DNA from: an uncultured Oscillospiraceae bacterium
GTDB taxonomy: Bacteria > Bacillota > Clostridia > Oscillospirales > Ruminococcaceae
Length of the DNA: 64,000 bases
Reading direction: 5' to 3'
Assembly (NCBI GenBank): GCA_934481355.1
Contig: CAKSPH010000006.1
Location: 32,179-96,178, forward strand
Shown: positions 24,525 to 34,472 of the stretch, piece by piece
Numbering within the stretch: position 1 is the first letter of the stretch
Layout: each line of letters starts with the position of its first letter
The notes under the pieces: generated by a model
Databases searched by the model: none
What the model was told of the DNA's origin: nothing
What the model saw: the letters and a program-made list of their open reading frames with translations, nothing else
Made by a program: the position numbers and the translations under genes

Positions 24525-25794
24525 CTGAACTCATTTCCTCTGCAGTTTCTCCGGAGTACTCCACGCGGCGGTCGGTTGGGATATCGGCGGTCATGTCGTA
24601 GTCCGAAATGTTAATCACCTGCGCGTACTCCGCTTCCGGCGGGAGCAGCGAGATGTGCTCGGCGGTCACGCCCCTGTCCGCCAGCCGCCGCTCAAACTCC
24701 CGGAATTTGCCGCAGAAGCTGCGCATATCCTCGGTGAGCCGCCCGGTCTCCTCCGCGTCCGGAAGCCGGTCGGTACTGTCCGCGCCGCCAAGCTCCATGG
24801 TTATGCTGCCGCTGTCGGAGTAGGTCACATTTACCACGGTGCCCTCGCTGAAGCTGTACAGCTCGCTTCGGAAGCGCCGCCCGCTCTTCTTCACCACGGA
24901 GCGCCCTCCGACAAGACGGTAGCCCATATCCTCCATCACCTCGTCAACGGAGGCGCTGATATAGCTCTGCTCCTTTTCGTGGAGTATCTCAGCCTCCAGC
25001 CCGGATATGAGCGCGCTCAGCCTGCCGTCCGCGCCCGGGGCAAACGGCACTCCCTGCGGAGAAACGCCCTTTTCTTCGCACAGCGCGTAATATCTCGCAA
25101 GGAGCTCGTCGTACCTCCCGCCGATACTCTCCCGCAGCGCCGAATAGCCGTGGCATTCCTTTTCGAGCGGTATCACGGTCATCGCGAGGAAATTCTGCAT
25201 ATATCCCTCATCGGAAATTTCCGCCAGCTGGCGCTCCGATGCCGCGATATCCCGCCGGAGCGCTTCGCTCAGCTCCAGCCCGGAAAGCTCCGTCAGCCGC
25301 CCCAGGATCTCCCTGCGGAGCTCCTCCATGCGCTGCTGCGCCGGAGTTTTTATGCTGCTGAAATCCGCGCCGGAAATGCTGTCGGTTATATCTGATTTCA
25401 GACGAATGAGATTTCCGGCGGCTGTTCCGTCCAGCTCCGCCCGGAGCCTTGTCAGGCGTTCGAGCGCCGTCCGCGCGGACTTCACCGCCTTTTCCATCAC
25501 GTCCGGGGACTTGCTGTTTCTGGCTTCCGCGAGGGCTTTCAGCTCCGCTTCAACGAGTCTCTGAAGCTCCTGCTTCTTCCCGGAATAGCCGCTGTCGCCG
25601 CCTGTGCGCTCTGCCAGAAGAGCTGAATGCTCGTCATACTCCGCCGGGAGCTTCGCCAGTCCGCCGATTTTTGCGGTCAGGTGTGTGATGTGCGCCCGGG
25701 CTTCGCCCCTGCGGCGCTCGGTTTCATGCTGTTTTATCAGCGCCCGGCGCTGCGCCGGGGTCAGCTTGTAGTTTGAAGTTTTCGGTCCGCTCAC
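24517..25794 (-). CDS. Coiled-coil protein of the signalling cluster, function unknown
   Basis: A 425-residue soluble protein not recognised as a named family. The N-terminal two-thirds is strongly helical and charged, with heptad-like stretches (around residues 20-140 and 165-200). The C-terminal third has an alternating strand-like segment (MGYRLVGGRSVVKKSGRRFRSELYSFSEGTVVNVTYSDSGSITMEL). A GTG start at 25794 was chosen because GGAGG lies 6 bases upstream and the kinase ends 15 bp before; the ATG frame at 25869 would overlap the kinase by 61 bp. It may bridge the kinase and FHA protein. Confidence 0.7.
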   Translation of the reverse strand: MSGPKTSNYKLTPAQRRALIKQHETERRRGEARAHITHLTAKIGGLAKLPAEYDEHSALLAERTGGDSGYSGKKQELQRLVEAELKALAEARNSKSPDVMEKAVKSARTALERLTRLRAELDGTAAGNLIRLKSDITDSISGADFSSIKTPAQQRMEELRREILGRLTELSGLELSEALRRDIAASERQLAEISDEGYMQNFLAMTVIPLEKECHGYSALRESIGGRYDELLARYYALCEEKGVSPQGVPFAPGADGRLSALISGLEAEILHEKEQSYISASVDEVMEDMGYRLVGGRSVVKKSGRRFRSELYSFSEGTVVNVTYSDSGSITMELGGADSTDRLPDAEETGRLTEDMRSFCGKFREFERRLADRGVTAEHISLLPPEAEYAQVINISDYDMTADIPTDRRVEYSGETAEEMSSDE

Positions 25795-25808
25795 GCTGTC
25801 CCTCCGTT

Positions 25809-27473
25809 CTATGCAAGCGAGCTTTTCCAGCTCTCGACTTCCCTGCCCTTTCCAAGGGCGGTCAGCCACGCTTCAAATTGTATATCCAGCACGGAGCCGC
25901 CGTCGATAAGCCCGCCGCACAGCTCCTCGAATTTCAGAATATCCTCTGCAAGCAGGCGCTTCATACAGCGCACGAGGTCGTCCGGAGTATCGAAGCTCCC
26001 GCCGCCCGCGTGCAGCGACTTCCCTCCGGTCAGCGCGAAGCCTGCGGTATACCTTGCCACTGCGGCGCTGCGCGGGTCGCCGGAGCTCACCTCCGCCATA
26101 TCCTCGATATTACGCGCGGACTGCACAAGCTCCGTTTTCTCAGGGCAGGCGCTGCGGACGTACTCCGAAATCAGCCGCCGGGACAGCACCTCCGTGATGA
26201 AGATGTCGTCCATGCCGCTGCCGGCTCTCATCCGGGTCAGGATATAGTCCCCGAGGGCTGTGAGGCTCTCAAATCTGCAGGATTTCCAGCAGAACGCCCT
26301 GTACTCCGGGTCGAGGCGGTACAGCAGCCGGAAAAACGCGATATCCGGGTCTGCGCCGCCTGCAGCTTCCTCCTCCGCGTCCATGACGGCGCTGGCAAGC
26401 TGCGGTTCGAACGGCTTCAGGAACGCAGAAAGAATGCCGCGGAACACCTGCTTCTTGCCCTGCTCCCAGTTCTCCGAAAAAGCGAGCACCACCTCGTGTA
26501 CGCTCCCAAGCCGCCTGTCCATGAACGTATATGCCGGAAAAGCCGCAACAACAGAGTTCCCCGCCCCGGGAAGCGGCTGTGAGATACCCCTGCACCAGTT
26601 TTCGACCTCGGTATAGGTCCAGCGGCGGTTTGGGTTATCCTTGCGGCGGCGGTTTGTTATGTCGTAGTAGGTCAGCGCGGAGATCAGCTCCCGCAGCTCC
26701 CCGGGCATGGAATCCGGCAGCGGAATGCTCTGGATAACGGTGTACCTCGCGATGTCCTCGGCGGACATATCCGCGTAGGGAGTTTTCCCGCAGAACAGCT
26801 CATACAGCGTTATTCCGAACGAGTAGTAGTCCGATTCCTCCAGAAATAGCCTGCGGAAAGTTTCCGGCGCGGAGTACTCCGGGGTCATTCCCGTGGAGGT
26901 CACGACCACCGTGCTGCCGTCCGTCTGTACCGAGCTTATGCCGAAGTCTATCACGGCGATATCGCCGCCGTCCGTCAGCATTATGTTGGATGGCTTCAGA
27001 TCCTTGTGGATTATCCCCGCGTCATGAAGCGCCGCGAGAGCCTGGTTTATCTCTGGGATGATCTTCGCCCGGAGCTCCTCATAGCTGAATCGCCTGCCGC
27101 GCAGCGAGCCGTTCCGGTAATACGGGAGTATCTCGAACGGCATTCCCCGGAAATTCCCGGAGTAGTAAAGCGGCGCGATGTAGGGGCAGCGTATCTCCTG
27201 AAGCGCCGCGATGACCTCGCTTTTAACGGCGATGGGGCGGCGGTAGAGCTTTGCGGCGTATTCCGTGCCGTCCCGCTCGCAGACGAAGATGTCCGCTTCC
27301 CCTGCGGGAGCCTCCAGCCTGCGTCTGAGCACATATCCCCCGGGGAGCTCCTCGCCGGGCTCCGCCGTAAACGGCAATACAGCCGGGTTTACAATTGTGG
27401 CTCCGCCTGCGGAGGCAGGATTTATCACTGTCGCATTTTCGGTTATTGGATTTATGCTCGTCCTGTCGCTCAT
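25809..27473 (-). CDS. Hanks-type Ser/Thr protein kinase
   Basis: A 554-residue cytoplasmic kinase without a membrane span or PASTA repeats. The kinase domain runs about 45-310: catalytic Lys in YAAKLYR, HKDLKPSN catalytic loop (K replaces R of HRD), IDFG metal loop and YSAPE; the glycine-rich loop is weak (LEAPAGEADIF). The C-terminal 240 residues are helical and unrecognised. The first 30 residues carry three T-x-[IV]-N-P motifs, at Thr5, Thr15 and Thr26, probable autophosphorylation sites read by the FHA protein. It is the first gene of the seven-gene cluster, with a promoter just upstream. Confidence 0.9.
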   Translation of the reverse strand: MSDRTSINPITENATVINPASAGGATIVNPAVLPFTAEPGEELPGGYVLRRRLEAPAGEADIFVCERDGTEYAAKLYRRPIAVKSEVIAALQEIRCPYIAPLYYSGNFRGMPFEILPYYRNGSLRGRRFSYEELRAKIIPEINQALAALHDAGIIHKDLKPSNIMLTDGGDIAVIDFGISSVQTDGSTVVVTSTGMTPEYSAPETFRRLFLEESDYYSFGITLYELFCGKTPYADMSAEDIARYTVIQSIPLPDSMPGELRELISALTYYDITNRRRKDNPNRRWTYTEVENWCRGISQPLPGAGNSVVAAFPAYTFMDRRLGSVHEVVLAFSENWEQGKKQVFRGILSAFLKPFEPQLASAVMDAEEEAAGGADPDIAFFRLLYRLDPEYRAFCWKSCRFESLTALGDYILTRMRAGSGMDDIFITEVLSRRLISEYVRSACPEKTELVQSARNIEDMAEVSSGDPRSAAVARYTAGFALTGGKSLHAGGGSFDTPDDLVRCMKRLLAEDILKFEELCGGLIDGGSVLDIQFEAWLTALGKGREVESWKSSLA

Positions 27474-27501
27474 ATCTGTCCCCCCGGCTCCGTTTTATAC
27501 A

Positions 27502-27530
27502 ATTATACCATATTACTAACAGCATTGCAA
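27502..27530 (-). promoter_or_regulatory. Promoter of the signalling cluster
   Basis: On the minus strand TTGCAA (27530-27525), a 17-bp spacer, then an extended -10 TGGTATAAT with TATAAT at 27507-27502, 29 bp before the kinase start. Confidence 0.65.
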
Positions 27531-27898
27531 TACCTTATTGACAGATTCGGCATATTCCGCACATAAGGACAGCCGATAAAGGTTACACTGCGTCCTGTTG
27601 GCGGAATTTCCTTAATGCCATGGATCAGAGGAATAATTTCAGCTATATTTTTTTCCTATAGTTACTATACGATAAAGGTTGTTGATTGTAAACCCTAGTA
27701 AAGTATAGGCTTTATGTAACGAACAAAGCCTGAAATGTAACAAACCGCATTGTATCAACAAAAACTTGTATCAATTGCAGTAGATGTAAAACAGCGATTT
27801 CAGAACATGAGCAAATCATCATTTCCGTGTCGCGCTCCGATATATCAATGACAACAGTTGCACATCATACGTTTTTGAAAAATCATGGAAAAGGAGTA

Positions 27899-27927
27899 TT
27901 GATTTTTAAAAAAATTTAGTGTATAAT
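27899..27927 (+). promoter_or_regulatory. Promoter of small Xre regulator
   Basis: TTGATT (27899-27904), a 17-bp spacer and TATAAT (27922-27927), about 35 bp before the start codon. Confidence 0.75.
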
Positions 27928-27961
27928 GTAAAGACAAACGAAAAGACAGGAGGAACATTCA

Positions 27962-28219
27962 ATGTTCAAGAACCAGGCAAACGGCCGCAAGAATCTCTTA
28001 GGCGTAAAAATGCGCGAAGTGCGCAGAGCGCGCGGTATCTCCCAGCGTCAGGTAGCTGATGATCTGGCAGAACTCGGACTGATCGTTGACAAGAATGCTG
28101 TTCAGCGTATGGAGTCCGGTCAGCGTTTCATCACTGACATCGAGCTTATCACCATCGCGAAGTACCTTGAGATCCCTGTGAACGAACTTATGGAAACTCT
28201 CTCCAAGAACATTAAGTAA
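27962..28219 (+). CDS. Small Xre-family HTH regulator
   Basis: An 85-residue protein that is essentially one helix-turn-helix domain (MREVRRARGISQRQVADDLAELGLIVDKNAVQRMESGQRFITDIELITIAKYLEIPVNEL). The start follows AGGAGGAA. It is monocistronic and divergent from the signalling cluster, which starts about 490 bp away, so it could regulate that cluster, but no shared operator is obvious. Confidence 0.85.
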   Translation: MFKNQANGRKNLLGVKMREVRRARGISQRQVADDLAELGLIVDKNAVQRMESGQRFITDIELITIAKYLEIPVNELMETLSKNIK

Positions 28220-28267
28220 AACGACGATACCCCGGTCAGACAGCCGGGGTATTCGCCTTTGTATAAC

Positions 28268-28299
28268 GAAATGCCGCCGGGGCGACCCGGCGGCATTTA
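28268..28299. terminator. GC-rich hairpin between convergent genes
   Basis: AATGCCGCCGGG and CCCGGCGGCATT form a perfect 12-bp stem between the convergent Xre and cytidylate-kinase-like genes. Another hairpin (ATACCCCGG/CCGGGGTAT) lies at about 28228-28253. The T runs are short, so these are probable bidirectional terminators. Confidence 0.55.
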
Positions 28300-28302
28300 T
28301 CT

Positions 28303-28890
28303 TTACATGAGCTCAATATACTTCACAATAAGTTCGGAAGTTCCCTCAAGCCCGAGCTTTGAGGAATTTACCGTGATATCGTAGCTTCTGGAATCGCCCC
28401 ATTTGTTATCCGAATGGGTGTTGTGGAAGTACTTGCGGCGCTTGTCGGACTGCTCCATGAGGCTCCTCGCCTTGTCCTCGGAGAGGCTCTCGCGCTCCAT
28501 TACGCGCTTCACCTTCGCCTCTTCGTCGCCGAGAATGAACACCCTCACCAGACCGGGATTACCGCGCAGAATATAATCCGAGCATCTTCCGATAACAACA
28601 AAGCTCTCGCCGGCGTCAGCCTTTGACTTTATGTAATCAAACTGCATCTGCGCTACTACTTCTTCCGGGGAGTTGCTGAATCCGTTCACAGTGCGGGAGA
28701 AAAACAGGTTGCGCGCGCTTTCGTCGTATTTCCTGAGGAAATCCTCGCTGGTATTCTTTTCCTTCGCTATATCAGAAAGAATGTTGCTGTCCAGAAGAGG
28801 AAAACCAAAATGCTTTGCAAGGTTAGCGGCAACGATGTGTCCTCCGCTGCCGAATTCACGTCCAACTGAAATTATAAGCTGTTTGCCCAT
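28303..28890 (-). CDS. Cytidylate kinase-like protein
   Basis: A 195-residue P-loop kinase of the cytidylate-kinase-2 type. It has IISVGREFGSGGHIVAANLA at the N-terminus (a variant P-loop), FPLLDSNIL, FVVIGRCSDYIL and the lid region RRKYFHNTHSDNKWGDSRSYDITVNSS. The family resembles CMP kinase but its substrate is not established. It lies 24 bp after the antiporter gene and is probably cotranscribed. Confidence 0.82.
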   Translation of the reverse strand: MGKQLIISVGREFGSGGHIVAANLAKHFGFPLLDSNILSDIAKEKNTSEDFLRKYDESARNLFFSRTVNGFSNSPEEVVAQMQFDYIKSKADAGESFVVIGRCSDYILRGNPGLVRVFILGDEEAKVKRVMERESLSEDKARSLMEQSDKRRKYFHNTHSDNKWGDSRSYDITVNSSKLGLEGTSELIVKYIELM

Positions 28891-28913
28891 AAATTACCTC
28901 CTTCGTCAGTCAA

Positions 28914-30455
28914 TTAAAGACCAAGCTCCGCGCCGTATCTCAGGAATATGCAGCCGGTGCATATAAGCAGCACGAGCACAGTCGCCGGCACACACGCCTT
29001 GAGGTATCTTCCCCAGCCGATGGGATAGCCGTGTTTTGCCGCAACGGAGGTTCCGACAACATTTGCAGAGGCTCCGATAGGAGTTGCGCTGCCGCCGATG
29101 TCAGTACCAAGGGAAAGAGACCACGCCAGTACATGGAGGTATCCGGTTCCAAGACCGCTTGCCGCCGCAAGGCGCTGAATGATAGGCACCATGGTCGCTG
29201 CAAACGGAATATTGTCAACAACCGAGCTTGCAATAGCGGAGAGCCAGATAACGATGATGATAACGAAGATAACATTGCCGCCGCTTATCATCTCGATGAA
29301 GTTTGCTACGATCTCAAGGATACCCGTCTGCTCCAGACCGCCTACTACGATAAACAGTCCGATGAAGAACAGAAGGGTCTTGTAGTCCACCTTTTTAAGC
29401 AGCTCAAGCGAGTGCTTTCCGGATGTGATGAGCGTTGCAACGGCGATAACTCCGCCGATGAATGCAACGGTAAGTCCGGTCTGCGCGTGAGTTACGAGCA
29501 TTACAACAGCAACGAGGAATATTACGATGCTGATGATAAAGCTGCGCTTGTCCGTGATGGCTTCCCTGGGGTCGGGCATTGTGGAAATGTCGATGTTGTT
29601 CTTCCCTGCCTCGGTGAGCTCCTTGCGAAAAATGAAGAAGAAGTACACCAGAACGAATATCAGGGAAATTCCCGCGATAACTCCGGTGTTGGTAAGGAAG
29701 TCAGAGAACGAATAGCCGAGAGACGTACCGACGATAATGTTTGGCGGGTCGCCGCACATGGTCGCGGAGCCTCCGAGGTTGGCGCAGAACACCTCCGAAA
29801 GTATCATCGGGATAGGATTGAACTTCAGGAGCTGAGCAAGCTCAACGGTTACAGCCGCGAGGAACAGTATAACGGTGATACTGTCGATGAACATTGAAAG
29901 CACGGCGGACATCAGCATAAACGTGATAAACAGCGGAACGACCTTGTACTTTACCAGCTTGGCAAGGGTCATGCACAGCCATCTGAAGAAGCCTGCCTTT
30001 GCCATGCCCTCCACCATTATCATCATGCCGGCAATGAAGATTATGGTAGCCCAGTTGATGCCGGCGGAGCTCTCCTCGGAAGAGCCTGCGGTGTACCAGA
30101 ATCCGGGTGTGAAAATATTAGCGATGTTGAGCGTTGACCAGATAGCGTCAAAGCTCTTCATGGCTATGCCGAACACGAAAACCAGCGTTGCAAGCCCGCA
30201 GCAGAGCGTAACGATGTGCCGCTCGATCTTATCCATGATTATCAGCACGAACATTACCACGAAAATAAGTACAGCAACGATCTTGGCAAGAAGCCCGGTG
30301 TCATCGCCGCTGAGTCCGGTGAATATACCGAATATCAGCAGCACTGTACCTGTGGCAGCCATTCCCATTGCAGCCATGCGCGACAGCTTGTCCATTGCAG
30401 CCATGACGAACATGACAATAAACACTATCGCAGCAAGAGTTGTTGCAATTACCAT
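28914..30455 (-). CDS. SLC13/ArsB-NhaD-type ion transporter
   Basis: A 513-residue integral membrane protein with about 12-13 spans. It has the family hallmarks of ArsB/NhaD: DPPNIIVGTSLGYSFSDF and VVDNIPFAATMVPII, two internally repeated re-entrant segments, and GTDIGGSATPIGASANVV. Likely a Na+/H+ antiporter or anion permease; the ion cannot be decided from sequence. The start at 30455 follows GGAGG; the upstream in-frame ATG at 30509 has no ribosome site. Confidence 0.85.
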   Translation of the reverse strand: MVIATTLAAIVFIVMFVMAAMDKLSRMAAMGMAATGTVLLIFGIFTGLSGDDTGLLAKIVAVLIFVVMFVLIIMDKIERHIVTLCCGLATLVFVFGIAMKSFDAIWSTLNIANIFTPGFWYTAGSSEESSAGINWATIIFIAGMMIMVEGMAKAGFFRWLCMTLAKLVKYKVVPLFITFMLMSAVLSMFIDSITVILFLAAVTVELAQLLKFNPIPMILSEVFCANLGGSATMCGDPPNIIVGTSLGYSFSDFLTNTGVIAGISLIFVLVYFFFIFRKELTEAGKNNIDISTMPDPREAITDKRSFIISIVIFLVAVVMLVTHAQTGLTVAFIGGVIAVATLITSGKHSLELLKKVDYKTLLFFIGLFIVVGGLEQTGILEIVANFIEMISGGNVIFVIIIVIWLSAIASSVVDNIPFAATMVPIIQRLAAASGLGTGYLHVLAWSLSLGTDIGGSATPIGASANVVGTSVAAKHGYPIGWGRYLKACVPATVLVLLICTGCIFLRYGAELGL

Positions 30456-30716
30456 TAGATTACCTCCGTCCGGAGCGCTCTGATTATCTACGCGCCCCCT
30501 TGTTTTCATACATCAACAGACAACGAAAATCTCCCTGACATCTTTTGCACATCAAGATCCGGGAGAGTATAATTATTCTGTTTTGTACCATGCGAGTATT
30601 CTAACATAATAAATAAGAAAAGTCAAGCGAATTTTCAGCGTTTTGTTAATTTCTAATCACATTTCCAGAGGAAAAAGCACATATTTGCACGGATTGTACA
30701 ATTATTTTCAGGCACA

Positions 30717-30748
30717 GCAAAAGTTCCGCCCCGAAACGGAGCGGAACT
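30717..30748 (-). terminator. Probable terminator of gdhA transcript
   Basis: AGTTCCGC…GCGGAACT forms a strong stem on the minus strand followed by TTTTG, just after the small gene at 30754. Confidence 0.55.
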
Positions 30749-30753
30749 GACAT

Positions 30754-30936
30754 TTACTTGGTGTGATTAAGGTTGAAGTTGCAGTTATCGTGGAACCGCT
30801 TGCTCTCCTTAGCGCCCTTCCCGGACTTTCTGTCGTCAGGGTGAAGCTCGGTGCGGAGCTCTACGTCCTTGTCGGTCTTGCTGCCGCGGACAAGGTCTGC
30901 GTCCTGCTTCATGGTGTGAGTCTTTTTTTCACTCAT
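30754..30936 (-). CDS. Small hydrophilic protein downstream of gdhA
   Basis: A 60-residue, highly charged protein without hydrophobic segments (MSEKKTHTMKQDADL…). It starts 18 bp after the gdhA stop and ends at a hairpin terminator. The ribosome site is weak (GGTGG), so expression may depend on coupling to gdhA. No family is recognised. The reality of this gene rests on position and on the absence of anything else in the gap. Confidence 0.45.
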   Translation of the reverse strand: MSEKKTHTMKQDADLVRGSKTDKDVELRTELHPDDRKSGKGAKESKRFHDNCNFNLNHTK

Positions 30937-30954
30937 AGCGCCACCGGCTCTGCA

Positions 30955-32796
<1,842 letters not shown>

Positions 32797-32859
32797 TTGA
32801 CAATTACAAGGTTCTTGTGATATAATCTGTACATAGATGTAATTTTCATGAACATTACA
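32797..32859 (+). promoter_or_regulatory. Promoter with two palindromic operators
   Basis: TTGACA (32797-32802), an 18-bp spacer and TATAAT (32821-32826). Between the boxes lies ACAAG-GTT-CTTGT (32806-32818). Downstream of the -10 lies a 22-bp near-perfect palindrome (32838-32859) with arms TGTAAT/ATTACA and centre TTCATGAA. Both are placed for repression, most likely by the Xre protein encoded second in this operon. Confidence 0.65.
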
Positions 32860-32889
32860 AACCCAAACAAATGTAAAGGAGCGATGAAT

Positions 32890-33306
32890 ATGGCAGACGT
32901 TATGGGTACGCTCCAGCAGGCGCGCACCCTTGAACTTCAGGTACAGATGCAGCTTGAACATATCGAGATGATACACCGCATCGCCCGGCGTATGCGCGAA
33001 TCCACAAGCTACGCACAGGAAACCGCGGAAAAACTGGCACGGCTGGAAGCGCAGCTCAACGACACCGTTGACCAGATGTGCGACGCAAAGCGCGAAGCCC
33101 TGCGGTTCGTAAGCTACCTTTCCGGGGAGGAGCGCAGCGTTATCGAGGGCTACTACATTCTCGCAAAGAACTGGGACAAGCTTGCGCTTGAACTGTACAT
33201 GAGCGAAAGGCGCGTGTTCCTACTGAGAAAAAGCGGGCTGGCAAAGCTGATGGACAGATACGGCAGAAGCGCGCCGGAGACCGCCTCTGATGGCGCACGG
33301 ATATAA
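32890..33306 (+). CDS. DUF1492/sigma-region-4-like protein
   Basis: A 138-residue protein. The N-terminal half is a coiled coil; the C-terminal half (LRFVSYLSGEERSVIEGYYILAKNWDKLALELYMSERRVFLLRKSGLAKL) looks like a sigma-70 region 4 helix-turn-helix of the type in phage and ICE late-gene regulators (DUF1492/ArpU-like). Start at 32890 has AAAGGAG 8 bases upstream; the nearby ATG at 32884 is too close. It is first in an operon with Xre and ImmA-like genes, which hints at a mobile-element origin. Confidence 0.7.
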   Translation: MADVMGTLQQARTLELQVQMQLEHIEMIHRIARRMRESTSYAQETAEKLARLEAQLNDTVDQMCDAKREALRFVSYLSGEERSVIEGYYILAKNWDKLALELYMSERRVFLLRKSGLAKLMDRYGRSAPETASDGARI

Positions 33307-33315
33307 GGAGGAGAT

Positions 33316-33750
33316 ATGGGACTTGGCAGGCAGATAAAATCACTCAGGGAGCGCGCAAGGCTCACACAGGAGGAGCTCGCACAGCGGCTCGGCGTTACTC
33401 CGTCGGCGGTGGGAAACTACGAGCGGGAGATAAGCCACCCGAAAGAGGAGGTGCTCTACCGTATGTTCACGGCGCTATGCTGTGAGCCGAACGAGCTGTT
33501 CGCGGACTGCTACGACGCGGAGCTCACCCCGGCGCAGGAGCACCTCAGGAAATATCAGGAGCTGGACGACCATGGCAGGGAGCTTGTGGACGCCTGCACT
33601 GAGATAGAATACCGCCGCTGCTGCGACGGGCTGGTGCTTGTGGCGGCGCGTGGCTTCGGCGGCGCACAGCCCGGAAGGCTCCGGCTGAAAAAGAAGCGCG
33701 GGACCGGCAGCGTCCTTGACCTGCCGGATTACAAGGAGGGCGGACGATGA
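33316..33750 (+). CDS. Xre-family repressor
   Basis: A 144-residue protein with an N-terminal HTH (IKSLRERARLTQEELAQRLGVTPSAVGNYEREISHPKEEVLYRMFTALC) and a short C-terminal region (residues 75-144). It resembles phage/ICE repressors of the ImmR type. The ATG overlaps of the neighbours (9 bp after the DUF1492-like stop, 4-bp overlap with the ImmA gene) show one operon. It is the likely target of the neighbouring protease. Confidence 0.88.
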   Translation: MGLGRQIKSLRERARLTQEELAQRLGVTPSAVGNYEREISHPKEEVLYRMFTALCCEPNELFADCYDAELTPAQEHLRKYQELDDHGRELVDACTEIEYRRCCDGLVLVAARGFGGAQPGRLRLKKKRGTGSVLDLPDYKEGGR

Positions 33751-34412
33751 ATGCTTCAGATGCGCTTCTGGAGTGCGGCGCGGCTTCCCTGCCGGTGAAT
33801 GTCCCGGCAGCGGCGCGGCATTTCGGAGTGAAAATGATAGGTTACTCAGACTTCATCTCGCTTTACGACGTGGACGCGGATTACATCTATCACAATATAA
33901 GCTACGGCGGATTCAGTCTCATGCTGGAGGGCAAGCACATCTGCGTGATAAACGAGAAACTGTGCGGAAAAGCGCGGCGCAAATGGACGTCGGCGCACGA
34001 ACTCGGGCATATCCTCTCGGGGCATATTTCCGCGGAAAAGCAGTCGCTCACGCAGAGCGAGGAGCTTGAAGCGGAACGCTTTGCCGCCGGATTCCTTGCG
34101 CCGCTGACTGTACTTAATTTCTGCGGGGTATCCTCCGCGCTGGAGGTCGAAAGGCTCTGCGGGATATCGCGTCAGGCGGCGGAAATACGCTTTAAGGAGC
34201 TGACGCGGCTGCGCCGCTCGCAGGAGGATGCTTTCCGGCGGGAAATGCGGGGTTCAGGCTCCACGGAGTGCAACGGACTTCTCGATGAATCGGAATTAAG
34301 GCTGCTGCTGAGATTTCTGCCGTTCATCACAAGCTATCTTTCGAAGCGATCCGCGCATGACGGCTATGAGAAATACCTTGCACAGCTTGCAAATCAGCAG
34401 ATGGCCATATAA
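33747..34412 (+). CDS. ImmA/IrrE-family metallopeptidase
   Basis: A 221-residue protein with the zinc-protease motif HELGH in WTSAHELGHILSGH (about 90-103), and the third-ligand region EAERFAAGFLAP. ImmA-type proteases cleave an Xre repressor in the same operon to relieve repression. It overlaps the Xre gene by 4 bp (ATGA). The C-terminal 90 residues are helical and unassigned. Confidence 0.9.
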   Translation: MNASDALLECGAASLPVNVPAAARHFGVKMIGYSDFISLYDVDADYIYHNISYGGFSLMLEGKHICVINEKLCGKARRKWTSAHELGHILSGHISAEKQSLTQSEELEAERFAAGFLAPLTVLNFCGVSSALEVERLCGISRQAAEIRFKELTRLRRSQEDAFRREMRGSGSTECNGLLDESELRLLLRFLPFITSYLSKRSAHDGYEKYLAQLANQQMAI

Positions 34413-34414
34413 AT

Positions 34415-34439
34415 CGGGGCGAGTTTTTTACTCGCCCCG
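34415..34439. terminator. Strong hairpin between convergent immA-like and PFK genes
   Basis: CGGGGCGAG and CTCGCCCCG form a perfect 9-bp stem, with the T tract in the loop rather than after the stem. It lies 3 bp after the ImmA-like stop, so termination is plausible but the structure is not a classic intrinsic terminator. Confidence 0.45.
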
Positions 34440-34472
34440 CAGATGAAAAAAAGAGTCATTTCAGACTGATAT

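Larger units (their letters stand above)
27474..27961. other. Divergent intergenic region of kinase and Xre genes
   Basis: This 488-bp AT-rich region holds the leftward kinase promoter (27502-27530) and the rightward Xre promoter (27899-27927). The middle (27540-27890) has no supportable gene. It is unusually long for this compact window. Confidence 0.6.
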
